The notes under the pieces: model-generated | Seen by the model: only the letters and a program-made list of their open reading frames with translations | What the model was told of the DNA's origin: nothing | Database searches by the model: none | Position numbers and translations under genes: made by a program | Assembly: GCF_040834005.1 (NCBI RefSeq) | Contig: NZ_CP162129.1 | Location: forward strand, 4,757,001-4,821,000 | Reading direction: 5' to 3' | DNA from: Paenibacillus sp. PL2-23 | GTDB taxonomy: Bacteria; Bacillota; Bacilli; Paenibacillales; Paenibacillaceae | DNA: 64,000 nt | Part shown: piece by piece, positions 26,266-36,400 of the stretch | Numbering within the stretch: the first letter of the stretch is position 1 | Layout: the number at the start of each line of letters is the position of its first letter

Positions 26266-26345
26266 CAACGCTTGCTGCTTGTTGCTTACGTCAAACGTTT
26301 TTCTTGCTTTCAGCTTCCCGCTTACTTCAACCTGTTATGCTCTGC

Positions 26346-29300
26346 TTACTGCTTCGTCACCCTCACATCGTCAATATGGAGCACAGTGCCGCCCGGCGAA
26401 TTGACGTAGAAGCCTACATCGATCTGGCCGGAGGTGACGTAGATGTTGCTGATCTTAATGACCTTCCATACGCCGTCGTTCGAGATGCTTTGCGTCAGCA
26501 TCGGGCCGCCGTAGCCTGCGATTTCGGCCCTAGCAATCGTCGGATTCGCGTATTGCATGCGAACCCTCGCCTCAAAGTCGTAGGTCGCGTTGTTGACCGG
26601 AACGTCAATGACTTGGTGAATACTCTGCTGGTAGGCCCCTGCCGCATAGAAGTAAGCGCGTTTGTCCTCCGTCCATGCGGATGCAGGCGGATTCGAGCCA
26701 GAGCCTGCGTCTACGCCGTAAGCGAGCGCCTGCCCCGTCGGATGCCATTCCGTCCAGTTGCTGGCGAATGCCGATCCTCGCTCGAAGCCGGGGTTGTCGA
26801 GCAGATTGCGCTCCGACTCCGGCGTTCCTGGAGAGGTTGAAGCCACGAGCAGACGGTCCAGATTGACGTTGCCGCTGTCCGTCGCGTCGTACCGATACGC
26901 AATCGTATTGGAGCCCGCCGCAAGCGTAAGCGTCTGCGCCGCGTCCTGCCACTTGTCCCAGCTGCTGCCGGTGCTCGCGAGGCTGACCTGCGCGACGTCG
27001 ACGCCGTTCACGTACGTGCTGAGCGTCTTCGCTGTGCCCGCTCCGTTGGAGTAGCGCAGCGCCACCTGATAGCTGCCCGCCGACGGCACGTCAACCTTAA
27101 ATTTCACCTGCGCGCCAACCGTCGTCATACCATCGACGAACGCTTCGCCCGTATAGAACAAATGATTCCTGTTCACATTCGCGCCGCCTGTGCGTTCCGC
27201 GCTTTCCGCCTCGTATTTCGCCACCGCAGGATGGAATGGAACGGTGACATAATCCAGATTAACGTTGCCGGTATCCCCGGAATCGTTGTCGTATTTGTAC
27301 GTAATCGCGTTGCGGCCCGCGGCCAGCGGCACCGTCTCCGACTTCGTCGACCATGTGCTCCAGTTCGCGAGGTTCGGCAGGCTGGTTCCCTTGATCCGCT
27401 TGCCGTTCACATAGATGCTGACCGTCTTGGCGGAGCCCGTCGCGTTCGCATAACGCAGGTCGAGCGCATAGTCGCCGCCCGTCTTGACGTCCGCATAGAA
27501 GGTGACCGCCGCCCCGGCGTTGTCGAAGCCATCGACGAAGCCCGCGCCGGAGTAGCCGGAATGATTGTTATTCGACTTGGCTTTGGTTGTTGTTGTATTG
27601 CCCGACAACGACGCCTTCTCCGCCTCCAGCTTCATGCCGGTCGCCGATGGGGAAGCCATGCCGGAGACTACGATGTTTTTGGCCGAGGCGCTTGCCGCCG
27701 CGACCTTCACGTACGTCACGTTGCCGTACACGTCCTTGCCCGTCGCCCAGCCTTCGCCGCTTGCCGCCTCCAGCGCGTTCAGATCGGCGTAAGATGTAAG
27801 CGCGGAGCCATTGCTCGTCACGCCCGTGCCGGCTTTGCCGTGAACGCGGACGATATAGCTCTGCACCTCAGGCGTATACGTGCCCGACTTCGCCGCGATC
27901 TGGAAGCTGATGCCGCTTCCGCCGTTATCCTGCGCCGTCATGACCTGTTTGAAATGCTCCCCGCTCTCATAATCATACGTGGAATTGTCGTCCTCGTAAT
28001 ACGTGAAGCTCGTCGCGGACGTATCCGCGAAGACGTCGACGCCAACCGTTGTCACTGCGCTCTGGCCGATGTAGTCCTGCGGCTTCTGTGTCGGAATAAT
28101 CGCGCCCTTCTTGATGAACAGCGGAATGTCCGACCATGTCTCGGCGTTGACGTCGTATTGGATCGTCTGGCCGCCCGCATACGTGGTGCCCCGGAAGTAA
28201 TCGATCCAGGTCCCTGCGGGTAAATAAATATCCTTCACCGTCTGCGATTCGTCCACCACCGGCGCGGCAAGCAGATAATCTCCGAACATCCAGGCCTGCG
28301 TATAGTTGCTGGCGACAGCATCATTCGGATAGTCGAACAGCAGCGGCCGGACAAGACCGAGGCCGGTCTCATAAGCCGTTCTTTCGTACGTGTACATGTA
28401 TGGCACAAGAGAATAACGCAGCTGAATCGCACCCTTGGCCGCTTCCTCTGCCGTGTTGCCGTAATACCAAGGCTGGCGCTGATGGTTCAGGTTGCCATGA
28501 ACCCGGAACACCGGGGTCAGCGCGGAGAACTGCAGCCATCTCGCGTACAGCTCCGGACTCGGATTGCTGTCCGAAGGGTTGAAGCCGCCGGCGTCCATGC
28601 CCCATTTGGGCTGCCCGTTATTGATCGACGACAACATAACCGTGCGCTGCTCCTGCATGCCGGAAGCCCAGCCGACCTTCTCGCCCATGTAGAACTGCGC
28701 CCCGATATCGCCTGACCAGAGGGTCGTCGCATACCGCTGCGCCCCGGGGTAGAACGTCCTTGCCGTCTGCCACACCCGCTGATTGTTGTTCGTGTACGCG
28801 CGCTGCCCTTCATACATCGCCTGCGACAGATGCGTTGTCGTGAAGTTGCCGAACCACCACTGTGCAGAACCCGACGACACCTTGTCCGTCTCGTCGTTCC
28901 ACCAGCCTATGATGCCCTTGTCATAAGCGTCCTCTGAATGGTCCCAATACCAGGAGCGCATGCTGGCGTTGTAGGGATCAATGGATCTTACCAGCACGGG
29001 GATAAAATAATCCGAATACTCGCTATGCCCCGGGTACCAATACCCGCCCGCATTGGCGTCGTTGTATTGGGTCGTCCGGTTGCTGCCGGCGTCCATTGTC
29101 ACAATTCTTGGCTTGGTAATGCCGATCATCTTAATGCCTTTGGCGTCCATATTGGACTTCAGCGTCCCGGAGCTTGCGTCCGGGAAGTTTGTGCCGTTCC
29201 AGGCGAATTCGCCGTAGTTGGTTTCGCCGTACTTTTTCCAGTCGTAGTCGAGTCCGTAAGCATCAAGAGGAATGTTCTTGGCCCGGTAGGTGTCGACCAA

Positions 29301-30191
29301 GCTGGTCATCTCCGTCTGGTTCGTGCCCCATTCGAAGTTCATGAAGCCAAGAGACCACTTGGGCAGCATCGGCGACTTGCCCGTAATTTCCGCGACGCCC
29401 GCCATAATGTCCTTCGGACCGCCGACGATCGCGTAATACTCTACGTCCGTCTTGCTGTATCTCCGGCCCTCGTCCGGCGTGCCTCCGTAGTAGAACTCCA
29501 GCTTGCCGGTGGCATCATCCGTATAGGGATATCCGCCATCGCTGTCAACCAGGATGCCATAGCCGGCCGTGGACCACATCAGCGGCGCGCCGGAATCCCC
29601 CTGATGGCCCGCGTGGGCGGGATGGTTGCTGTTGTTGCGCAGCAGGTCAGGCGCGCTTTCGTTGGCGTTGTAGCTGCGAATGCCATAGATATTGTGCCCG
29701 CTCGCATGCTGGAAGCGGACGCCGTCATAGAACACGCCTCCCCCTGAAGGCTCCCACAGCAGCGTTGTGCCGTCCGCCTTCTTGATCGTGACCCGCGTAG
29801 GGGTTTTGGCAATCTCCACCTTCATCTTGGACGTTGTAATCGTAATGGGATTACCGGACGTATTGATCGTCGCGCCCACCGCGCTCCACGTCTTGTTGGG
29901 ATCAATCATCGGCGTGTCAGGGCTCGGCGAAACGTTGTTCGGCCGGTACGACACCTTCACGATATCGGGCTGCAGCACGTCGAAGATTAGAATGTCGTCG
30001 TTTGGCTCCGCGCCGTTATCAACGGTTAGCGTAAGCGAATCGCCGGACACCGAGAAAGCCGTCACGTTGCCGAGCGCCGCCACATAAGCCAGAGCGGGCG
30101 TCGTCAAGGTCAGCAGGAAGGTCGAGCAGAACAAGGCCAACGCGACGATTGCAGACAACCCCTTGCGCCATTGCAGCTTGCTTGTCGTCAT
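26346..30191 (-). CDS. Secreted GH31 alpha-1,6-glucosyltransferase-like enzyme with CBM35s and CBM61-like domain
   Basis: 1281 residues, signal peptide about 1-36. The GH31 barrel spans about 270-640 with nucleophile Asp433 in GWWNDETD and acid/base Asp495 in LWSGDIGAQ. C-terminal beta-domains follow, then two CBM35 modules (about 880-1005, about 1010-1130) and a final CBM61-like domain (about 1140-1281, NPGFERGSAF to HIDDVRV). This domain set (GH31, CBM35, CBM35, CBM61) is that of Ps6TG31A of Paenibacillus sp. 598K, which makes alpha-1,6-glucosyl saccharides from starch by disproportionation. The ATG at 30191 has GGTGGAG at 9 nt; the GTG five codons upstream is unlikely. It lies 105 bp downstream of the CITase gene, same operon. 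Reaction inferred from architecture. Confidence 0.9.
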   Translation of the reverse strand: MTTSKLQWRKGLSAIVALALFCSTFLLTLTTPALAYVAALGNVTAFSVSGDSLTLTVDNGAEPNDDILIFDVLQPDIVKVSYRPNNVSPSPDTPMIDPNKTWSAVGATINTSGNPITITTSKMKVEIAKTPTRVTIKKADGTTLLWEPSGGGVFYDGVRFQHASGHNIYGIRSYNANESAPDLLRNNSNHPAHAGHQGDSGAPLMWSTAGYGILVDSDGGYPYTDDATGKLEFYYGGTPDEGRRYSKTDVEYYAIVGGPKDIMAGVAEITGKSPMLPKWSLGFMNFEWGTNQTEMTSLVDTYRAKNIPLDAYGLDYDWKKYGETNYGEFAWNGTNFPDASSGTLKSNMDAKGIKMIGITKPRIVTMDAGSNRTTQYNDANAGGYWYPGHSEYSDYFIPVLVRSIDPYNASMRSWYWDHSEDAYDKGIIGWWNDETDKVSSGSAQWWFGNFTTTHLSQAMYEGQRAYTNNNQRVWQTARTFYPGAQRYATTLWSGDIGAQFYMGEKVGWASGMQEQRTVMLSSINNGQPKWGMDAGGFNPSDSNPSPELYARWLQFSALTPVFRVHGNLNHQRQPWYYGNTAEEAAKGAIQLRYSLVPYMYTYERTAYETGLGLVRPLLFDYPNDAVASNYTQAWMFGDYLLAAPVVDESQTVKDIYLPAGTWIDYFRGTTYAGGQTIQYDVNAETWSDIPLFIKKGAIIPTQKPQDYIGQSAVTTVGVDVFADTSATSFTYYEDDNSTYDYESGEHFKQVMTAQDNGGSGISFQIAAKSGTYTPEVQSYIVRVHGKAGTGVTSNGSALTSYADLNALEAASGEGWATGKDVYGNVTYVKVAAASASAKNIVVSGMASPSATGMKLEAEKASLSGNTTTTKAKSNNNHSGYSGAGFVDGFDNAGAAVTFYADVKTGGDYALDLRYANATGSAKTVSIYVNGKRIKGTSLPNLANWSTWSTKSETVPLAAGRNAITYKYDNDSGDTGNVNLDYVTVPFHPAVAKYEAESAERTGGANVNRNHLFYTGEAFVDGMTTVGAQVKFKVDVPSAGSYQVALRYSNGAGTAKTLSTYVNGVDVAQVSLASTGSSWDKWQDAAQTLTLAAGSNTIAYRYDATDSGNVNLDRLLVASTSPGTPESERNLLDNPGFERGSAFASNWTEWHPTGQALAYGVDAGSGSNPPASAWTEDKRAYFYAAGAYQQSIHQVIDVPVNNATYDFEARVRMQYANPTIARAEIAGYGGPMLTQSISNDGVWKVIKISNIYVTSGQIDVGFYVNSPGGTVLHIDDVRVTKQ

Positions 30192-30296
30192 CACATGATT
30201 CTCCACCCTTCATGGATTTGGCCGCCGGAGGAGCGGCGATGCCGGCTCTTGCCCCATCGTTCCGCCCGCTCGCGCCCTCCGGTCAGCACTTGCTGC

Positions 30297-33200
30297 CTAG
30301 TTAACCGTAATCTCGAAATCCGTTCCTTCCCAGCGGTCGATGCTGCTCTCCAGTACCCCGTTATTGTTGTCATCCCACAGGAAGGTGAAATCCACAGTCG
30401 TGCTGGAGGAGAATGGACCGACGGACACCTCGTGATCAAGCAGCGGGTCGCCCGAGCCGTTCGGATTCATCTTGGCGTCGATGACGCCAGTCCAGCCGTT
30501 GGTTCCCTGATGCACCCAGCCCGAGGCGCCGGTGCGGAACGTTATTCTGTAGCCTGCCGGCACGGACGTAATTTGCCTGTCGAACTGCCAGATGTACGTT
30601 TTGTCCAGGTCGAGGTAGTCCAGATTAATCGCGCCTGTATTGGCACTATTTTTCCAAATAGTAATGGTATGAACACCCTTCTTAAGGCTGACTGTCAGCT
30701 CGGCCATCCCCCACGCGCTCCAGCTCCCTGTCGAAGGGAAGGCGATGGTGCCCGCATAGTTGCCATCCACAAAAATATCCCTCGTCGCATTCGAGCCGCC
30801 GTTGGCGTAGCGGAAGCGCAGCGCCTGGTCGCCGTCCTGGGACGCCGATACCGTAAACGTCACGCCGTCGTTGTCTGAGAAGTTGTCCACGAAGCCTGTT
30901 CCCGTGTATCCCGAGTGGTTCGTGTTGACGCCTACGCTCACCTTCACCGCACTCTCCGCTTGGTAGATGTCATCCGTCGGCGTTGTGAAGCTCCGCTTCA
31001 TGTAGATCATATCCCAATATTGGAGCGATGGCACCGTGAAGGAGACGTATTTGCCCTTGCTGTCCGTGCCCGTCGTGTAAGACAGCGACTGGGACGCGCC
31101 AAGCGAGATGTCGGGAGAAGCCAGGTAAACGCCAGATACCGATTCCTGACTGCCGATGTACACCTTAGTCGCCAGGTTCGTGAGCGTTGTCGGCGCGTTG
31201 TCGGAATTGCGCCAGTCGGTGTCCGTGCTGTTCTTCATATTCAGCAGATGCACGATATTGTAATCGTCGCTCTGCTTCATGAAATGCCAGATGTTGCCCG
31301 CAGTGCCGTTGCCGGCGACAGGCTGTCCTGTAATCTCCACGAACTGGCTGCCGGAATCCACGTTGAACACATCCTTGTCGAACAGCAGATTCTCGTACGC
31401 CGTTATGAAGTTATACTGATTTTTGGTCGCTGTCTTGAGGCTGTTCCGCATCTGCTTCGCGCGGTTCGGGAAGTACGGATGTCCCAGCATCTGGTCGCCC
31501 TCGCCCATCTCGATGCGGGTAGCGCCTGCCGCCGCAATTGCAGCGCCTGTCAGCCGAACGGAAGCCTCGTCGAACGTGCCCAGCGTCATGCTGTCCAGAT
31601 TAATGAAGCCCGTGTCGCCCGCTTCCTTGGCCAGCTTGACCGTATGCGAGCCTGCCGTCAGCCAGACGGTATGGGAGGCGTCGAACTTCCAGGTGCCCCA
31701 GCTGCTCTGGTCGAGGAATGGACCAACCTGCTTCACGAAGCTGCCGTCCACGTACAGGCTGCGCGTATTGTTGGTGCCCGTGTCGTTGCCGTAGCGGAAT
31801 ACAAGTCCGTACCAGCCTTCCTCCGGCACAGTAATGGAGAATTGCACGTAATCCCCGTTGTCGCCGAAGCCGTCTACGAAGCCGCTGCCGGTATAGCCTG
31901 CATGGTTCGTATTCGTCGTCACGCCGTTCAGCGTGGCGGCTTCCGCCTCGTAGCGCGTGCCCGTATTCTCCTCGAAGTTCATGTAAGCCGCCAGTACAAC
32001 CGCCTTCTGCCCATTGTTGCGCTTGGCCTTGTCGATCAGCGCCTTTAGCTCGATGTAGTCGTTCGCCTCCCCCCAAATTTCGGTGTAGGTGAAGTCGTAT
32101 TCGGCGTTTTTGGTGACGTCGTCGAATGCCCAGCCATCCTCCGCGCCATCCACGTTGTTGAATGTCAGCACCTTGTCCGACATGCCGTTGCTGTCCAGAT
32201 TGGCGCGCAGGTTGTTGATAAAGCCGGAGAAGCTGTTGTCGAGATCGATGACGTTGCCGTTGTAATCGTACGGGTCGGCCCGCTCGCCCATCTGGTCGAG
32301 GTGGATGCCGTCGAAGCCGGCTGTGGAGATCATGTCCCGATATTGGCCGTAAATATAACTCTGCCAGCCCGCGCTGGCCGGGTTGAACAGCCACAGCCAC
32401 GTATCGGGGTTGTTGTCGTCGAAGTCGAAGCCCAGCTGGCTCGCATGCGCCGTATCGGAGTACATCGCCCACTGCGGATCGACTCCCGAGATGGTCTGGT
32501 AATTGTGCAGCGCGGCGTATGTCATGGTGTACGGCATCGCTGCCGCGTTGTAATTATGCATGGAGCCGATCAAGTTCTGAATGGTGGACCAGTACATGGT
32601 GTGCTTGCCGCTCCAGTCCATCCATGAGCTGTCAATGACGCCGCCTGTCCGCTTAATGTTGTTCTCATGGCGCCACATCCAGTCGTAGAGCTGGAAGGCG
32701 TTCGTGTGATAGTCCTCTACTGTCCGCTTCACCCGGGCGTCGGTAACGGAGGAGGACTCCGATGGATATTCCGTTATATAGCCGTACCTGGGGAACCTTG
32801 TCCAGTCGCTGGACACGTCGATGGCGGTCGCGCCTGTAGATGCGCCTGCGGCGACCTTGACGAAATAACCTTTGAAATCGGTGCTTGGCGTTGTCCATGT
32901 GAAAGTGACCGTGGTGGATTGACCGTTGGGAAGATTAATGGAAGTAGAAGTGGAGTGGACTTGCGTCTCAAGATGGTGAATCGTCATGCTTACACTGCCG
33001 TTGTACGTGGATCCGGAATCATTGGTCAGCTCCACCTTGATCGTGGCGGTGTTCCCCGGGGCGTACCTCGCCTTGTCCGTGTACACCCGCTTGATCATTC
33101 CGGTTGCCGACGCGCTGGCCGGCGGCGGCGGGACCATGACCGACATGGCCAGCAGCACGGCTGCCATAGCCAGTCCGATCAGATACCTTGCTCTTCTCAC
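30297..33200 (-). CDS. Secreted GH66 cycloisomaltooligosaccharide glucanotransferase (CITase)
   Basis: 967 residues. It cuts alpha-1,6-glucan and closes the ends into cyclodextrans. Signal peptide about 1-32; N-terminal beta-sandwich about 35-130; GH66 barrel from about 135 with candidate nucleophile Asp302 in GIHLDQMGERADP and acid/base Glu374 in YTEIWGEAND. The barrel is interrupted by a CBM35 insert (about 415-545, YEAEAATLNGV start), the feature that separates CITases from plain dextranases. A second CBM35 (about 745-870) and a C-terminal starch-binding-like domain (CBM20-like, about 870-967, ending FEITVN) follow. GTG start at 33200 with AGGAG at 9 nt. First gene of the operon with GH31. 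Confidence 0.92.
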   Translation of the reverse strand: MRRARYLIGLAMAAVLLAMSVMVPPPPASASATGMIKRVYTDKARYAPGNTATIKVELTNDSGSTYNGSVSMTIHHLETQVHSTSTSINLPNGQSTTVTFTWTTPSTDFKGYFVKVAAGASTGATAIDVSSDWTRFPRYGYITEYPSESSSVTDARVKRTVEDYHTNAFQLYDWMWRHENNIKRTGGVIDSSWMDWSGKHTMYWSTIQNLIGSMHNYNAAAMPYTMTYAALHNYQTISGVDPQWAMYSDTAHASQLGFDFDDNNPDTWLWLFNPASAGWQSYIYGQYRDMISTAGFDGIHLDQMGERADPYDYNGNVIDLDNSFSGFINNLRANLDSNGMSDKVLTFNNVDGAEDGWAFDDVTKNAEYDFTYTEIWGEANDYIELKALIDKAKRNNGQKAVVLAAYMNFEENTGTRYEAEAATLNGVTTNTNHAGYTGSGFVDGFGDNGDYVQFSITVPEEGWYGLVFRYGNDTGTNNTRSLYVDGSFVKQVGPFLDQSSWGTWKFDASHTVWLTAGSHTVKLAKEAGDTGFINLDSMTLGTFDEASVRLTGAAIAAAGATRIEMGEGDQMLGHPYFPNRAKQMRNSLKTATKNQYNFITAYENLLFDKDVFNVDSGSQFVEITGQPVAGNGTAGNIWHFMKQSDDYNIVHLLNMKNSTDTDWRNSDNAPTTLTNLATKVYIGSQESVSGVYLASPDISLGASQSLSYTTGTDSKGKYVSFTVPSLQYWDMIYMKRSFTTPTDDIYQAESAVKVSVGVNTNHSGYTGTGFVDNFSDNDGVTFTVSASQDGDQALRFRYANGGSNATRDIFVDGNYAGTIAFPSTGSWSAWGMAELTVSLKKGVHTITIWKNSANTGAINLDYLDLDKTYIWQFDRQITSVPAGYRITFRTGASGWVHQGTNGWTGVIDAKMNPNGSGDPLLDHEVSVGPFSSSTTVDFTFLWDDNNNGVLESSIDRWEGTDFEITVN

Positions 33201-33334
33201 ATCAATTCGCTCCTCTCAAAGCTGGAATAAGATGCACCTCTATTGTAGGTCTCTTATTCTAGCGAAAGAAACACCGATATTTTCATATGGGAGTACGCAT
33301 TTTATAGAATAGTGGCGATTAGCGGGCTGACCTA

Positions 33335-33372
33335 CAAAAAAATGACCGCCGACTGTGCACAGTCGGCGGTTA
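33335..33372 (-). terminator. Strong terminator of the beta-helix protein gene
   Basis: Minus strand: a perfect 13-bp stem ACCGCCGACTGTG / CACAGTCGGCGGT followed by CATTTTTTT. It separates the pectin-type locus from the CITase operon. The 223 bp between 33200 and 33424 hold no gene. Confidence 0.92.
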
Positions 33373-33423
33373 CTTAAACCATACTTCTTACGTGAGCAGG
33401 CAAACGATAACTTTAGTATCGCT

Positions 33424-36400
33424 TTATTGCCTATCAACCTCCAGAACATAACTCACTTGTGTATCGTCGTAGGCCGTCAGTTCAATTACGATCACATTCA
33501 GGCCGGGGGCCAGCGAAACATCCATCACGGAGCCTGATGAGATCGGATTCCCGTTCACCGTCAAGCTCTTATACACCATAGAAGCGGCAGTTGGCGTAAT
33601 AGCGATGGAGGTTGTTCCGCTGCTCACATTCAAGCTATAGCTGAAAGTCTCCTCGTCAAAACTTATTGTGCCGGGGGCAATGTCGAGGCTTTTCAGCACA
33701 TATTGGGGATTCATGCCCGACACACCTGAATAATATGTCTTCGAATCAACGAAGTTAATGCTGCCGAGCTTTACAGGGTCAATCGACGTGAACGCCTCGC
33801 TAACGGCTCTGCCTTCAGAAACAATGCTATTGTAGAAAGTTATATTTCCGCCTTCCGCTCTTACTTCAGGCCCGGCATTATTGTAGATTTCACTATTGTA
33901 AATGAATACGTTGGCTGGCTCGCCTCCCGTTATCCCCGCCCATACGCCGGCGGCCGCCGGCATACCGCCGAACTCGACGGAAGCATAACCTACGCTGTTG
34001 CGAATGACGGCCTCTTCGCTGGACCAGAACCGGTAGGCCCGCTTATTATCGTACGAGATGCAATCGTTGAGATACGCGTGATCCGACTTGATGTCCCATC
34101 CGCCATCCGTATTGCCAAAGGCGATGCTTCGGTTAAAGGTTATATAGTCGGAGGCCTTCTCCGCGACGAAGCCGTCCGCGTTCCAGTAGGCATCCGACCC
34201 CGCATTCTCATAATTGTTGCTGGATATGCAGTCGTTGAACGTAATATTTCGGTCTACAATGGCGGGATCTTGATTGGAATCGGCTACTTGGAAACCAAAC
34301 GGGAAGTTGCCTGGCACGTAGTAAGCCTCACCACCGGCATCGGCTGTGCTATTGTTCACGACAACATCGTAATGTCCCCCCCTAATTCGCAAACCGCGTT
34401 TCGTGTAATACATGAAATCGCAATCCTCGATCAGAATGTCATGGGAGCCAATTGAGGCGTCTTGAGCAGTTGCCCCTCCGTTTAAATAAAAACCATCGCT
34501 CATCTCCGTCACATCCACATTGGATATACGAAATCCTACGTTTCTGCCTTTCGTATAAATACCAACGGCATAATTTCGAATTTGTATATCCTTCACTTCC
34601 CAATAACTAGCGCCCGCGGATACATCGATAAAATTGCCGGATACTTGGTTGAATCGGGTAAAGCTGCCGGAGAACACCGGCAGACCGCCGCCGGTATCCA
34701 CGCCTACCAATCGCTTTGGCGAAGAGGCATCCGTACCGCCGGCTGCGATCACTAGTTTTCTGCCCACATAGTTGCCGCTTCCGATATACAGCGTGCCTGT
34801 CGCAGCGGTATGATTCCACGCCGATTGAAGGGCGTTAGGGGCTTCAGCGGATAGCGCGTTTGACCAACTGCTGCCGTCCATAGACCCTGAGCCCGTTGGT
34901 GTTACGTAACGGTCCGGCGTCAATACGGGTTGTGTCCTTGGCGACGAAGGCAGCATATTACTCAGATTTGGCTGGTAGTAGCCTTTGGAAGAACCATATA
35001 AGCCGTTGTTGAAATCAGCGCCTACCCCTGTCCAAAATTCATTAGTTGGATTCAAGATCTCTGGATCTGTCCCTTGGAAAATCCCGTTGACGTAGCCGTA
35101 GCCAACGGAGTCGACTAACGTATAATCGCCTCCGTCGATCTTGCTGTACAAGTTGCTTGTACTTTCTGTATCCGCGAAGATAGAATTGTAGGCGGTAACA
35201 AATCCACCTTCAATGCGCAACTCGTTCCCACCGTTGTTGAAGAAGGTGCAGTCGTACATGATCACGTTAGCCCGTTTGGAAAAGTTGCTCGTTGCTCCAA
35301 TCCATGCGCCGAAGCTGTCGGAATAGGCAGCAATGCAATTATTCATCACCGCTTCGCCAGTCGACCAGAACCTGAACCCTCTCTTGTTACCCAAGGCAAC
35401 GCAATCGTTCAGATACGTATTTGTAGCCTTAACGTCCCAACCACCATCCGTATTGTCAAAGGCTTTGCAGCGATTATACGTAATATTGTCCGCGTTCCAT
35501 TCGGATACAAAGGAATCCCCGTTCCAATAGCCGGTGCCTCCGTTATGATAGTTGTTGCGTCCTTCACAGTCGTTGAACGTAATGTCGCGATCAATGACGC
35601 CGGCAGCCTGATCGGCATCGGCCACCTGGAAGCTGAACGGGAAATTGCCCGTTACCCAATACGCCTCCCCGCCTGCATCCGCCGTGCATCGGTTGACCGT
35701 CGCGTTATAATTTCCGTCTCTGAAACGGATGCCGCGTTTCGTATAATACTTGAAATCGGAGTCCTCAATGAGGATGTCGTTGGATCCTATGCTTGCATCC
35801 TGAGCCGTTGCCCCGCCTCGTAAGTACAAGCCGTCACTCATGAAAGAAACGTCGACATTAAGAATTCGATATCCGACATTTCGCCCCTTCGTCTCGACGC
35901 CGTAATAATAACGATTGATTTCGATATCCTCAAGCAACCAATAGCTGACTTCCGATGCGACTTCGATCAGCGTTCCTCTTCTCTGCATCGTATGGGAGAA
36001 GTCGCCGTGGAATACGGGAAGTCCCGATCCGCGGTCCACACCTTGAAGCTTCTTCGGCTCGACTACGCTCAAGCCTCCAGAAGTCATCTCGAGAATCTGG
36101 GGAACATCGTAGTCGCCGCTTCCGACAAACACCGTGCCCGTTGCCCCGGCGGAGTCCCACGCCTTCTGCAATCCATCGACCCAATTACCGTTCATCGCGT
36201 TCGCCCAACTGCTGCCATCCATCGTTCCCGAGCCCTCCGGCGTTACGTATCGGTCGCCGCTTCCGGGGGAGGGGGCAGGTGCCGGAGGGAGCGTCCCGGG
36301 CACAGCGAAGACGTCCATCGTTACGTAGTGGTCGGAGGAGGAGCTGTTTTTGTTCGCGCTAATCTGAACCCGAATGGTATGTGGTCCACTGCCGAGATCC

